Assembly: GCA_944323735.1 (NCBI GenBank)
Contig: CALUTO010000005.1
Coordinates: 1-64,000, forward strand
Direction: 5' to 3'
Source of the DNA: Candidatus Gastranaerophilales bacterium
GTDB taxonomy: Bacteria > Cyanobacteriota > Vampirovibrionia > Gastranaerophilales > Gastranaerophilaceae
Length of the DNA: 64,000 nt
Position numbers and translations under genes: made by a program. Numbering within the stretch: position 1 is the stretch's first letter; each line of letters begins with the position of its first letter. The notes below the pieces were generated by a model. The model did not search any database, was not told the origin of the DNA, and saw only the letters and a list, made by a program, of their open reading frames with translations. Positions 33,896 through 41,742 of the stretch are shown in pieces.

Positions 33896-34954
33896 TTGAA
33901 AGAATATTTGAACAAAGATTTATATGAAATTTTAGGTATCACCCCTGAGGCAGATGAGGGGCAGATAAAATCTGCATACAGAAAAATGGCGAGAAAATAT
34001 CACCCCGATGTTAATAACAATACAGCAGAAAGTATTCAAAAATTTAAAGAAATTACACAAGCCTATGAAATACTCCTCGATGTTTCAAAAAGACGGGAAT
34101 ATGATATTTTAAGAGGATATACAAGAAGAAAAGCAGACAGCACCGAAACAGCAAGAACACGTGCAAAAAAAGCTTATTCAAACACAGAAACCACTGAACC
34201 GCCAAAAACGGGAGCCGGTGAATCTTCTTTTTCAAAAGTTTTTAATACAATTCTTGACGGGCTGTTTCAGCATGAACAAACCGTAAAACAAAAATCAAAA
34301 CCGAAACAGACCGCAAAAAAGCAAAAACCCGAAAACGGCAGGAATATAAATCTTAGTGTAAGTATAAAAATATCAGAAGCAATAAACGGAACAACAAGAA
34401 CCGTGAACGTACTGCACACGGAAAAATGTCCGAAATGCGAAGGCAGACGTTTTATTAACGGCGCAAAGTGTCCTATGTGCAAGGGCAGCGGAGAAATTTC
34501 CATACACAAGCGTCTGAATGTAAAAATTCCTGCAGGTGTTAAAAAAGGCGCAAGAATAAGGATTGCAAACGAAGGAGACAAAGGCTATTACGGCGGAAAA
34601 AACGGGGATTTATTTCTCACGGTTGATATAGAAGAAGATACCCTGTTTAAATATGACGGCTTGAATGTAATGTGTGAAATTCCTGTTACCCCCTATGAAG
34701 CCGCTCTCGGCGCAAATATCGATGTTCCCTCCGTAAACGGCTCTATCTCTATGAAAATTCCGCCGCTCACCACCTCGGGACAGAAATTCCGTATTTCCGG
34801 ACAGGGGATTAAAGATGAAAAGAAAAACACGGCAGGAGACCAGATAGTCACGGTAAAAATAGAAATGCCGAAAGAATTGTCTGCAAAAGAAAAGGAACTT
34901 TATGAAGAACTCAAAAAATATTCTACACAGAAAATCAGGGAGAATTTAAAATGA
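33896..34954 (+). CDS. DnaJ-family co-chaperone with half zinc finger
   Basis: A 352-residue Hsp40. The J domain is residues 7-72, with HPD at 36-38. A disordered basic linker (75-148) replaces the Gly/Phe region. The C-terminal substrate domains begin near 150. Only two CxxCxG-like units occur (C178, C181, C192, C195), against four in standard DnaJ, so one zinc rather than two should bind. It should stimulate DnaK. The start codon is TTG with AAGGA 9 bases upstream. It overlaps queE by ATGA and follows bioF by 12 bases, so the three genes appear to form one operon. Confidence 0.85.
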   Translation: MKEYLNKDLYEILGITPEADEGQIKSAYRKMARKYHPDVNNNTAESIQKFKEITQAYEILLDVSKRREYDILRGYTRRKADSTETARTRAKKAYSNTETTEPPKTGAGESSFSKVFNTILDGLFQHEQTVKQKSKPKQTAKKQKPENGRNINLSVSIKISEAINGTTRTVNVLHTEKCPKCEGRRFINGAKCPMCKGSGEISIHKRLNVKIPAGVKKGARIRIANEGDKGYYGGKNGDLFLTVDIEEDTLFKYDGLNVMCEIPVTPYEAALGANIDVPSVNGSISMKIPPLTTSGQKFRISGQGIKDEKKNTAGDQIVTVKIEMPKELSAKEKELYEELKKYSTQKIRENLK

Positions 34955-35622
34955 AAACCGCAAAAATAAATGAAATCTTTGACTCAATACAGGGAGAAGG
35001 CCCATATATAGGATACAGACAGATTTTTATACGTTTTTGCGGATGCAACATGGATTGCGCATACTGCGATACGGATTTCAAAACCGGAGCAGACTATACG
35101 CCGGAACAGCTTGTAAAAAAATTGGACACATTTGATTTGAATGCGATACACAGTATCAGTCTCACAGGCGGAGAACCGCTTATTCATCTCGAATTTTTAA
35201 AAGATTTTCTTCCTCTTGTTGATAAAAAAATATACCTTGAAACAAACGGCACAATGCCTCATGCTCTGAAAGAAATTTCAGGATATACAGATATAATCGC
35301 AATGGATTTAAAAATCGACTCTGCAGCGAAAATAGGAGACCTTTTCAGCAAACATGAAGAGTTCATTAAAACTGCAAAAGAGACCAACAAAGAAATTTTT
35401 GCAAAAATAGTTTTTGATGAAAAAATACGTGAATTTGAAATAAATGAATGCACAAGACTGGCAAAAAAATATAACCTGCCGCTGATTCTGCAGCCGAGAA
35501 TGGAAGGAAACAGAATTACAGTGTCAACAGATTTTATCGAACATACTGTAAAAGCCTTCACCTCCCGTTATCCGGACACAAGACTCATAGGACAGGTTCA
35601 TAAATTTTTTGATATAAGATAA
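34951..35622 (+). CDS. queE: 7-carboxy-7-deazaguanine synthase QueE
   Basis: A 223-residue radical-SAM enzyme. The opening IFDSIQGEGPYIGYRQIFIR is the QueE signature. It is followed by the Cx3CxxC cluster motif CNMDCAYC, with Cys at 31, 35 and 38 approximately, and the SAM-binding TGGEPL. It converts carboxytetrahydropterin to CDG in queuosine synthesis. Its ATG overlaps the dnaJ-like stop. Other que genes are not in the window. Confidence 0.92.
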   Translation: MKTAKINEIFDSIQGEGPYIGYRQIFIRFCGCNMDCAYCDTDFKTGADYTPEQLVKKLDTFDLNAIHSISLTGGEPLIHLEFLKDFLPLVDKKIYLETNGTMPHALKEISGYTDIIAMDLKIDSAAKIGDLFSKHEEFIKTAKETNKEIFAKIVFDEKIREFEINECTRLAKKYNLPLILQPRMEGNRITVSTDFIEHTVKAFTSRYPDTRLIGQVHKFFDIR

Positions 35623-36198
35623 TCAGTCTTTTATCTTGTTAATAAGCTGCGCAACATTTTTACCGAAGCGTTTTATCGTTTCTATGCCTTCTTTGTCCTC
35701 TTTAACAGCACCTATTTCTCTTCCGAAAGCAATGTTCCAGTAGTTCGAGCCCGGAACTATCATTTCGTTTATAAAATAGAACATAAGCATTTCCTGAATT
35801 GCCGCAGTATGTCCGCCTCTTCTTCCGACAGTAAGCGGCCCGCCCACTTTGTGCGCAAGATAATTTTCGCCGCTTCTTGCTGAAACATAGCCTATTCTCT
35901 GGATTGCAGACATAATATCGCCTCTTGCAGTGCCGTAGTAGACAGGTGCCCCGATAATAAAACCGTCAGCTGATTTCAGCTTCTCAATAACTTCGTTTAC
36001 TCCGTCATCATCAAAAACACATCGCTTAAGTTCAACACATTTTAAGCATTCTATACAAGAGTGGACATTTTTTCCGGCAAGCTGGATAATTTCCGCTTCG
36101 ACTCCGTTTTCTTCAATAGATTTTTTACATTCTTCAAGAAGGTAATTCGTATTTCCGTTTTTTCTCGGGCTTCCGTTTAATAAAATTACTTTTTTCAT
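35623..36198 (-). CDS. Iron-sulfur flavoprotein / NAD(P)H-dependent FMN reductase family
   Basis: A 191-residue flavodoxin-fold protein: 'VILLNGSPRKNGNTNYLLEE' (4-23) is the FMN phosphate loop. Cys48, Cys51, Cys54 and Cys60 form the compact CxxCxxC-x5-C motif of archaeal-type iron-sulfur flavoproteins, which holds a [4Fe-4S] cluster beside FMN. IIGAPVYYGTARG near 80-92 is the usual second FMN loop. It is the last gene of a five-gene operon, and its start overlaps the upstream membrane-protein stop by 4 bases. It likely passes electrons for a reductive step of that operon. Confidence 0.85.
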   Translation of the reverse strand: MKKVILLNGSPRKNGNTNYLLEECKKSIEENGVEAEIIQLAGKNVHSCIECLKCVELKRCVFDDDGVNEVIEKLKSADGFIIGAPVYYGTARGDIMSAIQRIGYVSARSGENYLAHKVGGPLTVGRRGGHTAAIQEMLMFYFINEMIVPGSNYWNIAFGREIGAVKEDKEGIETIKRFGKNVAQLINKIKD

Positions 36199-36581
36199 AG
36201 ACTCAGTCCTTTCTGTATATAGCCTGTTATAAACAATAAGCTCAAAATAAGGGTAAAAATTTGTATGACCGTATACCTGTTAACTTTTTCATAAGAAGCA
36301 AAATAACCGATAACAAAAGGTGATGCCGGAAATGTAAGAGAAATTACTCCTGCAGTAAATTTTCCCGTCAGAATGCTTTCAGCTGCAAACACAAAAAATC
36401 CGGCAATGTATAACAGCATCAGAAAAGACATAATTACCGAAAAAATTGCAAAAAATTTTATTGCATTTTCGTTTTTTCTAAGCACTATGTTCCCGCACAA
36501 AAACCCCGGTATCAACAGCGAATTTGATACTAAAATCATTAACAGAGACAGGATTTCAATATTTTTTATCACAGACATCAT
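36195..36581 (-). CDS. Small four-helix membrane protein
   Basis: A 128-residue protein with four hydrophobic segments (about 8-28, 42-70, 78-98 and 105-125). I recognise no family. It overlaps both neighbours by 4 bases (the hydrolase upstream and the flavoprotein downstream), so it is firmly part of the operon. It could anchor or transport the product of the pathway. Confidence 0.7.
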   Translation of the reverse strand: MMSVIKNIEILSLLMILVSNSLLIPGFLCGNIVLRKNENAIKFFAIFSVIMSFLMLLYIAGFFVFAAESILTGKFTAGVISLTFPASPFVIGYFASYEKVNRYTVIQIFTLILSLLFITGYIQKGLSL

Positions 36582-37408
36582 GCACTCTGCTCCGTTTTCA
36601 GGTTTTTTGTGTATTTTGATAAACAGTTTAAAAACTCTATTGATTTTTCAAATACAAAATCTCTTTCATTGTCCATAACTATTAAATGATAACTGTTTTC
36701 AAGTTTAATATACTCTTTTATTTTTGATGAAATATGATTGTAAACAAAATCAGCACTTCTTGTACCTGTCAAATCATCCTCTCTTGCATGCATAATAAGC
36801 ACAGGAGACGTGACTTTTCTCATATTTTGTCTTGCAAAGCGTGACATTTTGAGCAGCTCATATATGCAGGACATCGGATAATTATCGAGTGCAACAGTAT
36901 TTTTTCGCTGCAAAGCTGCAATTTTTTTTCTCAAAACTTCATTTTTCAGTCCGTAAGGCTCTCTTTCCGGAAAGGAATAATAGTATCTGAGTATGGTATG
37001 TACGCCGAGTGGCATAAGAAAATTATACCACGGTATTGTTGTACCGTCTAAATACAGTGTTGTGGAAAGTGCGAGCACTCCGTTAACTTCAGAGTATTTT
37101 GCAGCTATACAAAGAGCAATAACCGCACCCAGACAGAGTCCGCCTGTGTACACCTCGTCATAAGAATTTTTTAATTCTATATAGCGGGTCATAGAATCTT
37201 CATACCAGTCTGTCCACTTTACTTCTTTTATATTGACAGGACTGGTTCCATGCCCGGGCAGACAGCTGCAATATACGTCAAAATCAGCATTATACAGTGC
37301 CCTGCCTAACTTTTTCATCTCAAACGGACTTCCGGTCATTCCGTGAAACAGAAGCACCGCTCTTTTGCAGTTTTCATGTTTGAATTTAAAATCCAGCTCC
37401 CGACTCAA
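36578..37408 (-). CDS. Alpha/beta hydrolase with cysteine nucleophile
   Basis: A 276-residue monoglyceride-lipase/Est30-like hydrolase. HGMTGSP (22-28) forms the oxyanion loop. The nucleophile elbow reads G-L-C-L-G (90-94), so Cys92 replaces the usual Ser. Asp211 or Asp212 (HAREDDLTG) and His241 (NSYHLIV) complete the triad. A Cys nucleophile is normal in dienelactone hydrolase (GYCLGG) but rare in this lipase branch. It may make or accept thioesters, or be impaired. The start is TTG with GAGG 8 bases upstream, overlapping the aminotransferase stop (TTGA). Confidence 0.82.
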   Translation of the reverse strand: MSRELDFKFKHENCKRAVLLFHGMTGSPFEMKKLGRALYNADFDVYCSCLPGHGTSPVNIKEVKWTDWYEDSMTRYIELKNSYDEVYTGGLCLGAVIALCIAAKYSEVNGVLALSTTLYLDGTTIPWYNFLMPLGVHTILRYYYSFPEREPYGLKNEVLRKKIAALQRKNTVALDNYPMSCIYELLKMSRFARQNMRKVTSPVLIMHAREDDLTGTRSADFVYNHISSKIKEYIKLENSYHLIVMDNERDFVFEKSIEFLNCLSKYTKNLKTEQSA

Positions 37409-38796
37409 TTTGTAAACCTCAAAAACAACATATCAATAAGCTCCAGAGCCATATCTATCTCATCATCCGTTATATAAAGCTGCGGCACAATTGTTATTAT
37501 ATTTTTATAATAACCGCCGTTATTAAGAATTAGACCGCATTTTTTGCCACGGTAAGTCAAATTTCCTCTCAGACCGGCTTCTATAATATCATCACAAAGC
37601 TTCTTAGCCGGTGTAAATCCATCAGCCTCCGTTACTTCAATACTCAGCGCAAACCCGAGACCGTTTACAGTACCAATGTTTTTGTACCTTTTTTCCAGTA
37701 TTCTTAATCCGTCCAGAAATTTTTTACCTTTTCGTGCAATTTCTTTTTCCAGTTCTTCTTTCTGTTCATCAAAAATACACATGACTTCGTAACCGGCTCG
37801 TGTGCCTATCGGATTTGCCGCATAGGTAGAATGTGTTCGTCCGGCAGGGAACACTTTAGGATTTATCAGTTCTTCTTTTGCCCACATTCCGGCGAGCGGG
37901 TTCATACCGTTTGTTATAGACTTTGCAAAAGTCATTGCATCCGGTTTTACTCCGAAATGCTCCATAGCCCAGAGTTTTCCTGTTCTGAAACAACCCATTT
38001 GTACTTCATCCGCCATGAAAAGTATATTGAATTCATCGAGTACTTTTTTAAGCTCTTTAAAATAGTTTTCCGGAGGTATAATATAACCGCCTGTTCCGAG
38101 CACCGGCTCTGCAATAAAGCCGCCGAACTCGCAGTCGCCTGTCGCAGGGTCATAAACTCCGTGGTATTCGCTTTCAAAAAGCTTTGCAAATTGTTTTACA
38201 CAATAAAGATTGCAGCTTTCGCATTTTTTTCCGTACGGGCATCTGAAACAGTAAGGGAAAGGAACAAAATGCGCCGTATCCGCAATATGACCGAAATGCT
38301 CTCTGTAGCGATAGCTTGATGTGACAGCAGTTGTACCGATTGTTCTACCATGATATCCACCCATAAATGCAAACATTCTCGGCTTTTTCGTATAGTTTCT
38401 GATTAGCTTGAGCATATCTTCATTGGCCTGTGCACCGCCGACATTAAACTGTACCCGCCCTTTTATTCCGTACCGCTTAAGGTTTGCTTTTGCTATTTTT
38501 TCAGCAAGCAGTGCTTTGTAGTCATAAACAAATCGTGATGATATCTGAGGCATTGTGTGATACTGGTCGATAACCGCATCAAGAATACGTTTGTTTTTAT
38601 ATCCGAGATTGCAGCTTGAATACCACATCTGCAAATCCAGATATGGAGTGTCCTCACTGTCATACATATAAGAACCTTCGCAATTTCTGAATATGGTCTG
38701 CTCTTCGTGATAGTGAACCGTATCTCCCCAGGAGCAGTATTCTTTATCCAGTTCTTTTATCTCATTATCAGATAACAAAAGTTTTGTATCAGGCAT
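37405..38796 (-). CDS. Class III (omega) aminotransferase with Cys-rich insert
   Basis: A 463-residue PLP enzyme, fold type I, subgroup II. 'GRVQFNVGGAQANEDMLKL' binds the cofactor phosphate. Asp263 (ADEVQMG) contacts the pyridine nitrogen, and Lys292 (TFAKSITNG) forms the Schiff base. A cysteine cluster, C183-x2-C186-x5-C192-x2-C195-x3-C199, sits in the loop where GABA-transaminase-like enzymes carry a CxxC (Fe-S or structural). The family includes ornithine, GABA and diaminobutyrate transaminases, and the substrate cannot be told. AAGGAG precedes the ATG. It is the second gene of the five-gene operon. Confidence 0.85.
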   Translation of the reverse strand: MPDTKLLLSDNEIKELDKEYCSWGDTVHYHEEQTIFRNCEGSYMYDSEDTPYLDLQMWYSSCNLGYKNKRILDAVIDQYHTMPQISSRFVYDYKALLAEKIAKANLKRYGIKGRVQFNVGGAQANEDMLKLIRNYTKKPRMFAFMGGYHGRTIGTTAVTSSYRYREHFGHIADTAHFVPFPYCFRCPYGKKCESCNLYCVKQFAKLFESEYHGVYDPATGDCEFGGFIAEPVLGTGGYIIPPENYFKELKKVLDEFNILFMADEVQMGCFRTGKLWAMEHFGVKPDAMTFAKSITNGMNPLAGMWAKEELINPKVFPAGRTHSTYAANPIGTRAGYEVMCIFDEQKEELEKEIARKGKKFLDGLRILEKRYKNIGTVNGLGFALSIEVTEADGFTPAKKLCDDIIEAGLRGNLTYRGKKCGLILNNGGYYKNIITIVPQLYITDDEIDMALELIDMLFLRFTN

Positions 38797-38806
38797 TTTT
38801 TTCTCC

Positions 38807-39481
38807 TTAATACCGGTCAGAATAAATTTTTATTGAACCGGTAATATCACTAAAATTTTCAAAATCCATCAGATTACAAAATTTATACATACTTTTATTC
38901 TCTTTACAATACTCCAACAGACTCCCCTTTGCAAATAATAAACCTGCATATTTTGATGCACAAATATCAGAGATACCATCTCCAATATACACGATTATAT
39001 TCTTTTCTTTTTTGTTCTGTTTTACAACATTACACTTGCATACACCCGCAGAAGCTTTGCATCCGGAAAAAGAATAAGGAAAATCAACCGCAAAAGTTGA
39101 GGGATTAAAATGATTGGCAAAGATTTTTATTCCGGATATATTCTTACTCTCCAGTATGTTTCTTATAAAATAATCAAATCCATCACTCACTATACAAAAA
39201 TCAATATCGTTTTCTTTTATAAATTCAAGAAATTCAGGGAAATATTCGTCAATTTCTATATTTTTCAAAAATTTATCCACTGTATCAGTATCAATATCTC
39301 TGAGGAGCTGCATTTGTTTTATGATACATTCTGCGGAGCCGATTTTTCCGTTTCTCCAGTCCGCTTCTACCTCCAGCCATTTTGTATCCGCATATGTTCT
39401 GAAAAAAGAATTCAGCGTATCTTTTTTTGTTATTGTTCCGTCAAAATCGCAAAATATTTGTAATTTCCGCTTTTTATCCAT
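38807..39481 (-). CDS. MtnX-like HAD phosphatase
   Basis: A 224-residue HAD-superfamily IB phosphatase. Motif I is FCDFDGTITKKD (near 10-21) with nucleophile Asp12 and acid Asp14. Motif II is CIVSDGFD. Motif III/IV is IVYIGDGISDICAS. The closest pattern is MtnX (methionine salvage) and phosphoserine-phosphatase-like enzymes. No other methionine-salvage gene is present. It leads the five-gene operon and ends 10 bases before the aminotransferase ATG, so it likely removes a phosphate from an intermediate of that pathway. Confidence 0.82.
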   Translation of the reverse strand: MDKKRKLQIFCDFDGTITKKDTLNSFFRTYADTKWLEVEADWRNGKIGSAECIIKQMQLLRDIDTDTVDKFLKNIEIDEYFPEFLEFIKENDIDFCIVSDGFDYFIRNILESKNISGIKIFANHFNPSTFAVDFPYSFSGCKASAGVCKCNVVKQNKKEKNIIVYIGDGISDICASKYAGLLFAKGSLLEYCKENKSMYKFCNLMDFENFSDITGSIKIYSDRY

Positions 39482-39532
39482 ATTAAATTCTCATCATTCC
39501 GTCTAAATCTATTTTAATACTATGTCTTTTGA

Positions 39533-39566
39533 AAATAAAGCCTTTCGGGCTAGCCGTTTCCGGCGA
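39533..39566 (+). other. Two tandem mini-hairpins upstream of the small ferritin
   Basis: AGCC-TTTC-GGGCT is followed after one base by GCCG-TTTC-CGGC: two small GC stems with the same TTTC loop, in an otherwise AT-rich leader, about 65 bases before the ferritin gene. They could be a structured 5' leader or a weak terminator-like element. No known riboswitch consensus fits. Confidence 0.4.
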
Positions 39567-39630
39567 TTTAAATACAAATACAGACTGCTAAACTTTAATT
39601 GTTAATAAAATAAAGGACAAAGGAGCAGAT

Positions 39631-39930
39631 ATGCCAAAATTCGGAACACCGTATAATGTTCTAAAATCTGACAAAAAATTAACAAACGAAGAACTTGTGC
39701 GTTCCATAAGATTTAATATTGCAGCAGAATATGAAGCAATACAGTTCTATGAAGAAGTTATTGAATGTACTGACAATGAGCTTGTGAAAACAGTTTTGAA
39801 AGATATCTCCGATGAAGAACGTGTTCATGCCGGAGAACTTCTGAAACTGCTGGTTACATTAGATCCGGAAGAAAAAAAATATTATGCAGACGGTGCAAAA
39901 GAAGTCGAAGAAATGATGAAAGAAATTTAG
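39631..39930 (+). CDS. Small ferritin-like protein (EncFtn/rubrerythrin-related)
   Basis: A 99-residue half-ferritin with two helices. E33 and E35 (AEYEAIQFYEE) and the E63-x-x-H66 pair (EERVHAGE) match the spacing of the encapsulated ferritin EncFtn (E32, E62, H65), which forms a di-iron site across two subunits. EncFtn oxidises and stores iron within encapsulin shells. The C-terminus (EVEEMMKEI) lacks an encapsulin cargo tag, and no encapsulin gene is in the window. GGAG lies before the ATG. A Cys-rich gene follows after 14 bases and is probably co-transcribed. Confidence 0.75.
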   Translation: MPKFGTPYNVLKSDKKLTNEELVRSIRFNIAAEYEAIQFYEEVIECTDNELVKTVLKDISDEERVHAGELLKLLVTLDPEEKKYYADGAKEVEEMMKEI

Positions 39931-39944
39931 TAAGGAGCTGAAAA

Positions 39945-40226
39945 ATGAGTATAGTAGATAGAACAAAAGAAAACCTTGAACATTGCAAATGCTTGAGCTG
40001 TCCGTCATATACAACAAGCTGCAAAATCAAAGAAATGCCGCACAATGTTATAGATATGATGAAAGGAATAGAAAATATTGATGATTTAGAAGGAATGTTC
40101 TGCGCCTACAGCACAAGCCGCTGCATAGATGACGACAAAGGCTGTCTGTGCTCGGAATGCGAAGTGCATGAAAAATATGACCTTGAAAACCAGAGCTACT
40201 GTCTGTATGAAGGCGGAACATATTAA
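39945..40226 (+). CDS. Cys-rich protein, DUF2769-like
   Basis: A 93-residue soluble protein with nine Cys in two groups: CKCLSCPSYTTSC (14-26) and a C-terminal set MFCAYSTSRC, GCLCSECEV and SYCLYEG. The pattern (CPxCP…C…C…GCxCxxCxV…) matches what I recall of DUF2769. It probably binds zinc or Fe-S. It sits 14 bases after the small ferritin with its own AAGGAG, so it may serve as an electron donor or assembly partner. A terminator follows. Confidence 0.65.
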   Translation: MSIVDRTKENLEHCKCLSCPSYTTSCKIKEMPHNVIDMMKGIENIDDLEGMFCAYSTSRCIDDDKGCLCSECEVHEKYDLENQSYCLYEGGTY

Positions 40227-40242
40227 AAATATTTGATATAAA

Positions 40243-40272
40243 CGTGCCCCGTTTTCCGGGGCGCATTTATTA
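40243..40272 (+). terminator. Terminator of the ferritin/DUF2769 operon
   Basis: A GC-rich stem GTGCCCCG/CGGGGCGC with a short T-rich loop lies 18 bases past the stop, followed by a weak ATTTATTAT tract. Confidence 0.65.
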
Positions 40273-40309
40273 TGTTGCCAACAATATCATGTTGGTGTAA
40301 GTTTATTAA

Positions 40310-40810
40310 ATGAATCCGAACAAATACAGATTGCTAAATTCTTGCAAATACATTTGCGCAAACCCCTTGAATTTTGATACAGAGGATAGTTTTTTGGACG
40401 CTGCAGCCGCTGAACTGGACAACGGTGCAGATATATTTGAACTAAATGTGACAACCTGCACTCCTAAAAAAATAATACAGTACGGAAAAAAGCTGAGAGA
40501 ACTCTGCTCAATATATAATACAATGTTCTTTTTAAACAGCAGGGCAGATATTGGCCACATTTTGAATGCTGACGGACTCCGCCTCGAGCCTGACGACATT
40601 GATGTGCATCCGGCAAGACATCTGCTCGGTGAGCACAGTATTATCGGGTGCAGTGTATACAATGATGAGGATATTAAAACGGCATTAGAAAAAAAAGCCG
40701 ATTTTATTGTTGTTTTATCAGAAGACCTAAATAAAAATACACAGTTTCAGCTTGTGTCCTTCTTACCTGAAAACACCGGAAATAAACGATATATCAGATT
40801 TATAAAATGA
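40310..40810 (+). CDS. Degenerate thiamine-phosphate synthase-like (ThiE/TenI fold) protein
   Basis: A 166-residue TIM-barrel fragment resembling ThiE. FFLNSRADI (73-81) replaces the usual L-V-N-D-R-x-D. ADGLRLEPDDI (87-97) replaces D-G-V-H-L-G-Q-x-D. ARHLLG (102-107) and IIGCSVYN (111-118) match ARxLLG…IIG-x-S-x-H. The early Q-L-R position reads E-L-N. Thus the Arg, Asp and His residues that bind substrate are lost, and the C-terminal phosphate loop is missing. Catalysis is unlikely; a binding or regulatory role, or decay, is possible. Only a weak GGTG precedes the ATG. Confidence 0.6.
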   Translation: MNPNKYRLLNSCKYICANPLNFDTEDSFLDAAAAELDNGADIFELNVTTCTPKKIIQYGKKLRELCSIYNTMFFLNSRADIGHILNADGLRLEPDDIDVHPARHLLGEHSIIGCSVYNDEDIKTALEKKADFIVVLSEDLNKNTQFQLVSFLPENTGNKRYIRFIK

Positions 40811-41002
40811 TTAAAAAAAATTTTTTTATTACCCGTCCGGGGGATATACATAATCCGATTTTCAACTGACCGGATAAACAGCAGCTGTGTAATATATCTT
40901 AACAAATAGCCGGTAAGGCAATATACTTTTTCATCATAAAATATTACAAGTGTATTAATAACATTTATAACGCATCCTAAAAAACAGCATAAGGAGAAGA
41001 CT

Positions 41003-41356
41003 ATGGAATCAAAAAGTTCATTTCAAAGGCTATGTAAAATAGCCGGAGTGTGTTACAGAAAATGTTTAAGAACCGCCGGAGTTATACACAACAGCAGATT
41101 TTCATCACAGGAAAAATCAGGTTTAAAATACTCTCACAAAATCTATACTGATATTTCCGACTATTATATGAGCAAACCGGCAGCTTCTATATTCAGAGCA
41201 CTCGAGAATGATTACGGAACAGAAGAAATTTCAAAAATTCAAAATTTAATTAATGCACTGAGCCTGAAAAGCGGAGCAAAAAGCGGAATAAAAGAAAATA
41301 ATATTTTTGATAACATGCAAAATTACATTGCAAAAACAAAATACACTCCAAGATAA
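41003..41356 (+). CDS. Small hypothetical protein
   Basis: Unrecognised, 117 residues, basic and helical (MESKSSFQRLCKIAGVCYRK, then 'ASIFRALENDYGTEEISKIQ'). It has no signal peptide or membrane segment. AAGGAGAAG lies 6 bases before the ATG, which supports a real gene. The 192 bases before it contain AT-rich sequence and no clear element. Confidence 0.6.
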   Translation: MESKSSFQRLCKIAGVCYRKCLRTAGVIHNSRFSSQEKSGLKYSHKIYTDISDYYMSKPAASIFRALENDYGTEEISKIQNLINALSLKSGAKSGIKENNIFDNMQNYIAKTKYTPR

Positions 41357-41390
41357 AATTTAAAAATAAAAAACAAAGCAGCATTTACAA

Positions 41391-41600
41391 ATGGAAAAAA
41401 AAAGAATACCCTGCAAACAAATAAATATATCAATAAAAAATTATTTTCAAAAAATCAGCAAAATAGAAAATTTTGTAAATACGATTGCTGCTGAAAAGAT
41501 AAACAGTCCCTGCAGACTAAACTCTTCAGTCCCGATACTGCACAAAAAACTCTTTGTTCACCTGTACGATGCATATAAGAATAATATCTCACAATTTTAA
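41391..41600 (+). CDS. Possible small basic protein
   Basis: A 69-residue Lys/Ile/Asn-rich protein, unrecognised. It follows the 41003-41356 gene by 34 bases on the same strand. No good ribosome-binding site precedes the ATG, and the composition follows the local AT-rich sequence, so it may not be expressed. The 142 bases after it hold nothing obvious. Confidence 0.3.
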   Translation: MEKKRIPCKQINISIKNYFQKISKIENFVNTIAAEKINSPCRLNSSVPILHKKLFVHLYDAYKNNISQF

Positions 41601-41742
41601 TTATTCCGGTCTTGCACTTCACACAAAAAAACACAATTACAATATATTTTCCCGCATATCCATAATTAGAGAGAAATTTTTCATAATACTAACAGTCCGT
41701 AAATTCGTCTGTTTTTTTAGAATTTTAAAAATTCAACGAAGT

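Noticed and set aside
35623-39481. The five-gene operon as methionine salvage, because of the MtnX-like phosphatase.
   Set aside because: None of the other salvage enzymes (MtnA, MtnB, MtnD, MtnK) is present, and the other four genes do not fit.
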